Below are positions 5,559 through 9,751 of a DNA stretch of 9,751 nucleotides, one piece after another. The DNA comes from an uncultured Clostridia bacterium (lineage in GTDB: Bacteria > Bacillota > Clostridia > Christensenellales > UBA1242), in the NCBI GenBank assembly GCA_934771675.1, contig CAKVMF010000027.1, positions 1 through 9,751 of the forward strand. Direction: 5' to 3'. Made by a program: the position numbers and the translations under genes. The notes beneath the pieces are model-generated. The model was not told the origin of the DNA. It saw only the letters and a program-made list of their open reading frames with translations, and searched no databases. Within the stretch, counting starts at the first letter, position 1, and each line of letters begins with the position of its first letter.

Positions 5559-6146
5559 ATGAATAAAATTTGGATTTTTTTGTTTGCAATAAGTGTGATA
5601 TCACTTTGTTTCTTTGACCCAACAAAAGTTCTTTCAGGGCTTTTAACTGCATCAAACAGAGCCGTTAAACTTTCACTTGAACTTCTTGCAATATACGCAA
5701 TTTGGATTGGGTTATTTTCAATTTTGGAACAAAGCGGACTTTCTGGCAAATTATCCAAACTTCTATCCCCTATTATAAACAAAATCTTTGGCAAAAACAA
5801 CCTTTCAAGCGAAAGTAAAAAATATGTTTCAATGAATATTTCCGCAAATCTTCTTGGAATGAATGGTGCAGCAACTCCGCTTGGTATAAAAGCCATTGAA
5901 TCAATGCAAAAAAACAACCCAACGAAATCAACCGTAACATTTCCAATGATAATGCTGGTTACTTTGAGCTGTTCAAGTTTGCAACTTCTTCCAACTTCAA
6001 TAATCGGCATGCTTGAATCTGCTGGAAGCAAAAATCCAACTGGCATAATTTTGCCATCAATAATTTGTTCAATACTTTCAACAACAATTGCAATCTTGCT
6101 TGTTTTTGTGAGCCATCTTGTTTTTGATAAAAAGAAAGAGGAATAA
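5559..6146 (+). CDS. spmA: Spore maturation protein A (SpmA)
   Basis: A 195-residue multi-pass membrane protein matching SpmA, which together with SpmB is needed in B. subtilis for full dehydration of the spore core and so for heat resistance. It belongs to the nucleoside-recognition (Gate) domain group. The family signature is clear at residues 96-111 (ANLLGMNGAATPLGIK), where B. subtilis SpmA has ANFFGLGNAATPLGIK. Hydrophobic helices occur at about 3-19, 38-56, 128-150 and 163-187, ending in a basic tail (DKKKEE). The start is supported by alignment of the N-terminus with known SpmA proteins, yet no Shine-Dalgarno sequence precedes the ATG, unlike nearly every other gene here. spmB starts two bases after the stop. 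The gene sits in the opposite orientation to the flanking replication and RNA-modification genes. Confidence 0.95.
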   Translation: MNKIWIFLFAISVISLCFFDPTKVLSGLLTASNRAVKLSLELLAIYAIWIGLFSILEQSGLSGKLSKLLSPIINKIFGKNNLSSESKKYVSMNISANLLGMNGAATPLGIKAIESMQKNNPTKSTVTFPMIMLVTLSCSSLQLLPTSIIGMLESAGSKNPTGIILPSIICSILSTTIAILLVFVSHLVFDKKKEE

Positions 6147-6148
6147 TT

Positions 6149-6664
6149 ATGTCTAGCATCTCAAATTATATAATCCCTGTTTTTATAATTTTAATTTTGG
6201 CAATAAGTTTAATAAAAAAAATAAACGCATATGATTGCTTTGTTCAAGGCGCAAAACAAGCAACAACACTTTGCATAAACACCTTTCCATATCTTGTTGC
6301 AATTTTTGCCGTTGTTGAACTTTTGGCGGTCAGCGGAATTTCTGCATGGTTAACACAATTTTGTTCACCGGTATTTCAATTTTTTGGTATACCAAAAGAA
6401 CTCGTTGAATTTTTAATACTCCGCCCTTTTACCGGTTCTGGTTCAATTGGAATGCTTTCAAACTTGTTTTCACTTTATGGTCCAGATAGCTATATTTCAA
6501 AATGTGCCTGCGTAATTATGAGTTGTTCGGAAACAACATTTTATGTTGTTGCAGTCTATTTTTCAACAACAAACATAAAAAAATTGCGCTACACTATTCC
6601 CGTATGTTTAGTGAGTGCATTTATTGGAGCTGTTATCGCCTGTGCAATGTGTCGAATTTTTTAA
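6149..6664 (+). CDS. spmB: Spore maturation protein B (SpmB)
   Basis: A 171-residue membrane protein matching SpmB, the partner of SpmA in spore core dehydration. Recognisable blocks are YDCFVQGAKQA (28-38), TFPYLVAIFAV (45-55), the signature ILRPFTGSGSIGML (90-103), SLYGPDSYISK (108-118) and SETTFYVVAVYF (127-138), which track the known B. subtilis protein closely. Four to five hydrophobic helices are visible, including the N-terminal IIPVFIILILAISLI. A strong GAGGA Shine-Dalgarno sequence (6138-6142) overlaps the end of spmA, two bases separate the genes, and both are surely co-transcribed. The stop at 6662-6664 is followed within a few bases by a bidirectional hairpin terminator. Several cysteines (30, 42, 72, 119, 121, 126, 153, 165, 168) lie in or near membrane helices; I attach no function to them. 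Confidence 0.95.
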   Translation: MSSISNYIIPVFIILILAISLIKKINAYDCFVQGAKQATTLCINTFPYLVAIFAVVELLAVSGISAWLTQFCSPVFQFFGIPKELVEFLILRPFTGSGSIGMLSNLFSLYGPDSYISKCACVIMSCSETTFYVVAVYFSTTNIKKLRYTIPVCLVSAFIGAVIACAMCRIF

Positions 6665-6669
6665 AGAAA

Positions 6670-6695
6670 AAAACTTTCCAATTTTGGAAAGTTTT
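6670..6695. terminator. Bidirectional terminator shared by spmAB and the holB-trmN6 series
   Basis: An 11-bp stem (6670-6680 with 6685-6695, core ACTTTCCA/TGGAAAGT) closes a four-base loop, with A/T runs on both sides giving U-tracts in either direction. It lies six bases past the spmB stop. The stop codon of the minus-strand methyltransferase gene (6694-6696) overlaps the edge of the stem. Confidence 0.88.
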
Positions 6696-7416
6696 ATTTT
6701 CGTCCATAAATTTGCTTTAACTCATCGGTTTCGCTTCCGTCATCATTATTTAAGATGAGTGGTGGCAAAAATTTTAGCCCAGGCTTTGCACCTTTTTTTG
6801 CTTCAATCAAAACGAGATTTGGATCTTTGTTTTTCTTTGGATAAACCATTCTCAAAACCTTTGGCTCAATTTTGCTAGACTTTAACTCAAACAAAATATC
6901 CGCCAGCCTGTCAGCTCTATGCACCATGTAAATTTTTCCGCCAAACTTCAAAAGTTTTGAAGCTTCATCACAGATTGTTTTTAAATTCGTTTTAAGTTCA
7001 TGAGTTGCAATGGCAATCTCATCAGTTCCGCTTGTTGCACCTGCTGTGTTGTATGGCGGATTGACTGAAATTACATCAACGGTTTCATAGCCCAAAACGT
7101 TGTGAGTTTTTTTCAAATCAATGTTTAAAATTTCGATATTTTTTAAACCATTAAACTCAATACTCTTTTTTGAAAGTTCTGCAAGGTCTTTTTGAATCTC
7201 AATTCCGTAAGCTTTTTTCACATTATTTTTGCAAGCAAAAAGAATGGTTACAACACCACTCCCACTGCAAAAATCAACAATTGTGTCATTTTTTGATGCT
7301 TTTGCAAAATTTGCAAGCAACACCGAGTCAGTGGAAAATTTGTAGCCATTCTTATGTTGAAAAATTTTTAACCCCTTAAACTCAAGGTCATCAAGAGTTT
7401 CATTTGGATTATTCAC
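6694..7416 (-). CDS. TrmN6/YabB-type tRNA adenine-N6 methyltransferase
   Basis: A class I SAM-dependent methyltransferase of the TrmN6 (YfiC/YabB) group; the E. coli member methylates N6 of A37 in tRNA-Val. Counting from the GTG at 7416 (240 aa), the family start NETLDDLEFKGLKIFQHKNGYKFSTDSVLLANF is followed by SAM motif I (DFCSGSGVV, about 48-56), an acidic residue in YGIEIQ (about 70-75) and the catalytic NPPY (119-122), which marks N6-adenine or amino methyltransferases. The family C-terminal LRMVYPK and KPGLKFLPPLIL blocks are also present. A longer form from a GTG at 7428 is possible. I prefer 7416 because AGGTG lies nine bases upstream. Either way it overlaps the ferredoxin gene and is translated from the same message. 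The exact tRNA substrate in this organism is unknown, so no symbol is given. Confidence 0.92.
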   Translation of the reverse strand: MNNPNETLDDLEFKGLKIFQHKNGYKFSTDSVLLANFAKASKNDTIVDFCSGSGVVTILFACKNNVKKAYGIEIQKDLAELSKKSIEFNGLKNIEILNIDLKKTHNVLGYETVDVISVNPPYNTAGATSGTDEIAIATHELKTNLKTICDEASKLLKFGGKIYMVHRADRLADILFELKSSKIEPKVLRMVYPKKNKDPNLVLIEAKKGAKPGLKFLPPLILNNDDGSETDELKQIYGRK

Positions 7417-7585
7417 TTTTTGGAGCACCTACTGGGCATACTGCTTCACAAGTTCCGCAAGAAATGCATTTTTCAGTATCAATAACCATTTTTCCATCAT
7501 CTGTTGGGTTGATTGCACCAACTGGACAAGATGCAGCACAGGCACCGCAAGCAATACATTTTTCCAAATCAATTTTATAAGCCAT
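7409..7585 (-). CDS. 2[4Fe-4S] ferredoxin, clostridial type
   Basis: A 58-residue ferredoxin carrying two complete C-x2-C-x2-C-x3-C-P cluster motifs: C10, C13, C16, C20 and C40, C43, C46, C50. This is the standard pattern of small clostridial ferredoxins that each hold two [4Fe-4S] clusters and act as cytoplasmic low-potential electron carriers. The ATG at 7585 (MAYKIDLEKC) is chosen over an upstream in-frame ATG at 7621 because a strong AAAGGAG Shine-Dalgarno sequence lies six bases before it and the shorter form has family length. The upstream form would also begin in the promoter. The gene overlaps trmN6 by eight bases and follows ricT by 67 bases. No dedicated redox enzyme is adjacent, so its partner is unclear. 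A housekeeping electron-carrier role is most likely. Confidence 0.96.
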   Translation of the reverse strand: MAYKIDLEKCIACGACAASCPVGAINPTDDGKMVIDTEKCISCGTCEAVCPVGAPKSE

Positions 7586-7612
7586 AACTATCTCCTTTGT
7601 TTTACTTTTTAT

Positions 7613-7641
7613 ATTATACATCTTTTATCATATAATGAAAA
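7613..7641 (-). promoter_or_regulatory. Probable sigma-A promoter for the ferredoxin-trmN6 pair
   Basis: Minus strand: a perfect TATAAT (7613-7618) with a weak TTTTCA 17 bases upstream (7636-7641). Transcription would start near 7606, leaving about 20 bases before the ATG at 7585 with AAAGGAG between. There is no hairpin terminator between ricT and this site, so the ferredoxin can also be read from the holB promoter. Confidence 0.5.
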
Positions 7642-7652
7642 GTGTTTTTTTG

Positions 7653-8738
7653 TTATTTATTTTTATTTGAATTAAACTTTTTGTTTTTCTTAAAGCCAAA
7701 CTTTTTTACATTTTTGGCTCCTTGATTAAGTGGTTTTTCACCACCAAGCATTTGAACTTCAAGCTCATTTTCAGCAATTATTTGTGAATTTTCGTTATTT
7801 TTGTTTATTTTTTCAGCGTTTTTTTGATAATTTTGCGAATTTTTCTGTTCCCCGCTTTTCATTTGCTGCTTGTTCTCACTTGTTTTTTTATCATGTTTTG
7901 GTTCTTGGTTATGTTCCTGTCTTTCTTGTCTTTTTTCTCCAAAAATAATTTCTTCAAGTGAAAAATCTTCAACAACAAAAGTATCTCCTTCTGCCTGTCT
8001 TTTAATTGAAACACGTTCCCTTAAAATATCATTATAAACAACTATTCCCTTACCATTTGGCGAAGTAACTTCACTGTTTATTTTTGGCATTCTTGAAAGC
8101 ACTTCTTCATATGTACTAGATTCATATCCAAGACAACACATAAGTCTTCCGCACACACCATTGATTTTTGTTGGTGAAAGTGAAAGACCCTGAACCTTTG
8201 CCATCTTTACAGTCACATGGTCAAAATCTTTTAAAAATCTTGAGCAACAACATTGTTGTCCACATGGTCCAACACCATCCAAAATTTTAACTTCATCTCT
8301 TTGACCGATTTGTTTGAGCTCAATTCGAGTTTTTAACATTGAAGCAAGTTCTTTTAAAAATTGCCTAAAATCAACTCTTTCTTCACTTGAAAATGTTATG
8401 ATTATTTTTGAATTATCCAAACTATATTCAGCTGAAACAAACTTCATCATAAGTCCAAGATTGAGTGATAATTTTTTGATTGATTTTAATTCTTTCTTTG
8501 CTTTTTTTGAAAGTTCATCAAATTTTTTTAAATCACTTTCAGTTGCTTTTCTAATCACTTTTAAAAGTTCACTTTGTTTTGAACTATCAAGATTTATATC
8601 TGTTTTTGTAACTGTTGCAATTGTTTGAAACTCATCAAAATTAACAACAACCCTGTCTCCCACTTCTGAATTTGTTGAATCCAAAAAGAAGTATGGGGTT
8701 TTGTCAGTCACTCTCTTTATTTCTATAACCTTCTGCAT
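7653..8738 (-). CDS. ricT: RicT/YaaT, PSP1-domain regulator of RNase Y-dependent RNA processing
   Basis: A 361-residue PSP1-domain protein matching B. subtilis YaaT (RicT), a subunit of the Ric complex (RicA-RicF-RicT) that carries [4Fe-4S] clusters and steers RNase Y cleavage, affecting sporulation, competence and biofilm formation. Family features are the VGDRVVV start (26-32), SAEYSLDNSKIIITFSSEERVDFRQ (102-126), IGQRDEVKILDGVGPCG (144-160), cysteines C159 and C163-C165 (GQQCCCSRF), and C196 with C201-C202 (VCGRLMCC). These include candidate cluster ligands. The B. subtilis protein is about 275 residues. Here a low-complexity, Lys/Asn/Gln-rich tail of roughly 90 residues (270-361) ends in FGFKKNKKFNSNKNK. 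The ATG overlaps holB by 16 bases with GGAGG ten bases upstream. holB-ricT adjacency is conserved across Bacillota. Confidence 0.95.
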   Translation of the reverse strand: MQKVIEIKRVTDKTPYFFLDSTNSEVGDRVVVNFDEFQTIATVTKTDINLDSSKQSELLKVIRKATESDLKKFDELSKKAKKELKSIKKLSLNLGLMMKFVSAEYSLDNSKIIITFSSEERVDFRQFLKELASMLKTRIELKQIGQRDEVKILDGVGPCGQQCCCSRFLKDFDHVTVKMAKVQGLSLSPTKINGVCGRLMCCLGYESSTYEEVLSRMPKINSEVTSPNGKGIVVYNDILRERVSIKRQAEGDTFVVEDFSLEEIIFGEKRQERQEHNQEPKHDKKTSENKQQMKSGEQKNSQNYQKNAEKINKNNENSQIIAENELEVQMLGGEKPLNQGAKNVKKFGFKKNKKFNSNKNK

Positions 8739-9703
8739 TTAACTTTAACCTCCGCAAGTTTAAATAACACGCCATCAACAACGGCTGTTGCATTTGCATT
8801 GAAATGCAAGTTTTCTTTTGCTTTTAAACAATACTTTATCATTACATCAACCGCATTCACATTAAGCGTTGAAGAAATCACTTTGAGTTTTGGCAAAATA
8901 TTTTTAAGTGCAACCAAATTTTCAGTTCCAACCAAAATTAAGTTCAGATCTCTTAAAATCAACAAAAAGATATTAATAAGTTCATCTTTATCAACGGTTT
9001 TTGCTCCAAATAAATTTGAATATTTCAAAACGTCACGGCTTCCATTTATTTCATAAAAACATGAAACAATACTGTTAAAAAAGTCAATAAATCCAGAGTC
9101 GGTTGCAAGTTTTTCTGCAAAAGTTCCATTTGCATTTGAGCAGTTTGCAATAATTTCTGCCATTTGACTTTGCACGCCCTTTTCTGCGAGCATAGCTTGA
9201 ATTTGTTCTGGTTTAAGCTTATCCAAATCAATCTTTTTTACTCTTGAAAGCACCGTTTGCAAAAGCCTTGAAGATGCCGTTGCAAACAAAAAATAAAATG
9301 TATTTTTTGGTGGTTCTTCAATTGTTTTTAAAATTTTGTTTTGAGCAACCTCACTCATGTCTTGGCAGTTTGAAATAATAAATATTTTTTTGTCTGCCTC
9401 AAACGGACTTATGTTTGAAATATCAACAATTTCAGAAACCGCTGAAACATCAACAGCCTTTTCTTCCCCATAAAACTTAACGTCTGGGTGAACCCTTCTC
9501 TCAATACGAAGTGTGTTATTTTCACTATTTTCGCTGTCAGTGTGGTTTATGAATAATTCGGCTGCAATTTCACAAAATCTCATGCCATAAGTTTCATCTG
9601 AGCTCACAAAAAGATAGGCGTGTGAACACCTGTCATTTTTAACGTCTAAACTTAATATGTTAAAGGCATTTGAACCTAAAATAACTTTGCTGTAATCAAG
9701 CAT
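8723..9703 (-). CDS. holB: DNA polymerase III, delta-prime subunit
   Basis: A 326-residue delta-prime clamp-loader subunit, which helps open the beta sliding clamp and load it on DNA. Family features are SHAYLF at the first strand (27-32), a degenerate P-loop region (FVSSDETYG, 32-40) with no GKT lysine, as expected for a subunit that does not hydrolyse ATP, HPDV (72-75), VSEIVDISNISPFEADKKIFII (89-110), QNKILKTIEEPPKNTFYFLF (121-140) and LLQTVLSRVKK (147-157). In the last block the usual SRC reads SRV, retaining the arginine. The C-terminal stretch NANATAVVDGVLFKL fits the collar domain. Zinc-finger cysteines present in some members are absent. GAGGAG lies three bases before the ATG at 9703. 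The gene overlaps ricT by 16 bases. Neighbourhood and motifs agree, and the upstream partner (tmk in many relatives) is outside the window. Confidence 0.94.
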   Translation of the reverse strand: MLDYSKVILGSNAFNILSLDVKNDRCSHAYLFVSSDETYGMRFCEIAAELFINHTDSENSENNTLRIERRVHPDVKFYGEEKAVDVSAVSEIVDISNISPFEADKKIFIISNCQDMSEVAQNKILKTIEEPPKNTFYFLFATASSRLLQTVLSRVKKIDLDKLKPEQIQAMLAEKGVQSQMAEIIANCSNANGTFAEKLATDSGFIDFFNSIVSCFYEINGSRDVLKYSNLFGAKTVDKDELINIFLLILRDLNLILVGTENLVALKNILPKLKVISSTLNVNAVDVMIKYCLKAKENLHFNANATAVVDGVLFKLAEVKVKCRRL

Positions 9704-9719
9704 AAACTCCTCTATTTAT

Positions 9720-9748
9720 ACTATATTGTTTTTGAAATTTTTAGTCAA
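9720..9748 (-). promoter_or_regulatory. Sigma-A promoter for the holB-ricT series
   Basis: Minus strand: TTGACT (9743-9748), a 17-base spacer, TATAGT (9720-9725). Each hexamer has one mismatch to consensus. Transcription would begin near 9713, only about ten bases before the ATG at 9703 and essentially at the GAGGAG ribosome site. This implies holB is the first gene of its transcript here. Confidence 0.7.
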
Positions 9749-9751
9749 GTC

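Noticed and set aside
5525..6046. Minus-strand open frame of 173 codons opposite spmA
   Set aside because: It is fully antisense to spmA, which has a clear family match. It shows no family signature, so it is a shadow frame.
7622..7642. Imperfect inverted repeat (CTTTT...AAAAG with inner CAT/ATG) in the ferredoxin promoter region
   Set aside because: The stem needs a two-base bulge and a three-base loop, has no T-tract after it, and is built of simple A/T arms likely to arise by chance. I would not call it an operator or a terminator.
8314..8628. Plus-strand open frame of 104 codons within ricT
   Set aside because: It is antisense to a well-supported PSP1-domain gene and has no ribosome site or recognisable motif.
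199..9703. Possible UGA recoding, because none of the 13 genes ends in TGA
   Set aside because: TAA dominance is expected in AT-rich genomes. Every conserved protein reads at full family length in the standard code with no internal TGA, so there is no evidence for recoding.

Overview
The window looks like chromosomal core sequence from an AT-rich, low-GC, endospore-forming anaerobic member of the Bacillota (Clostridia-like). The evidence is a spmA-spmB spore maturation pair, a short 2[4Fe-4S] ferredoxin, DUF4364 and TSCPD-type small proteins of the kind found in Clostridia, a RicT/YaaT gene, good Shine-Dalgarno sequences and sigma-A-like promoters. All proteins read through at family length in the standard code. 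Twelve of 13 stop codons are TAA, one is TAG and none is TGA. I cannot name a genus.

Layout. Positions 1-198 hold a GC-rich palindromic intergenic repeat, apparently two inverted copies, and the terminator of the next operon. From about 1400 to 199 (minus strand) runs a two-gene operon of unrecognised proteins with its own promoter and terminator. Divergent from it, 1517-2285 (plus strand) encodes a DUF4364 winged-helix protein and a four-cysteine TSCPD protein. A bidirectional terminator at 2319-2346 separates these from a convergent minus-strand lipoprotein gene (2354-3838), which has a consensus TTGACA-16-TATAAT promoter. Upstream on the same strand, tatD (4756-5517) and rsmA (3956-4756) overlap by one base. 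spmA-spmB (5559-6664, plus) diverge from tatD across only 41 bp. They end at a second bidirectional terminator shared with the minus-strand series holB-ricT-ferredoxin-trmN6 (9703 down to 6694). That series has a sigma-A promoter for holB at 9720-9748 and probably a second one for the ferredoxin.

How the genes fit together. holB-ricT-trmN6 and tatD-rsmA are pieces of the conserved Bacillota cluster seen in Bacillus subtilis as holB-yaaT-yabA-yabB...yabD-rnmV-ksgA. Here the cluster is condensed. yabA, rsmI, metG and rnmV are not in the window, a ferredoxin gene sits between ricT and trmN6, and an oppositely oriented sporulation pair splits the two halves.

No defence system, mobile element, CRISPR array, RNA gene or prophage was found. 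This is mostly housekeeping sequence. The items most worth a second look are the palindromic repeat at the left end, the unrecognised gene pair, the spliced-in spmAB and ferredoxin genes, the extended basic tail on RicT and the spmA start without a Shine-Dalgarno sequence.
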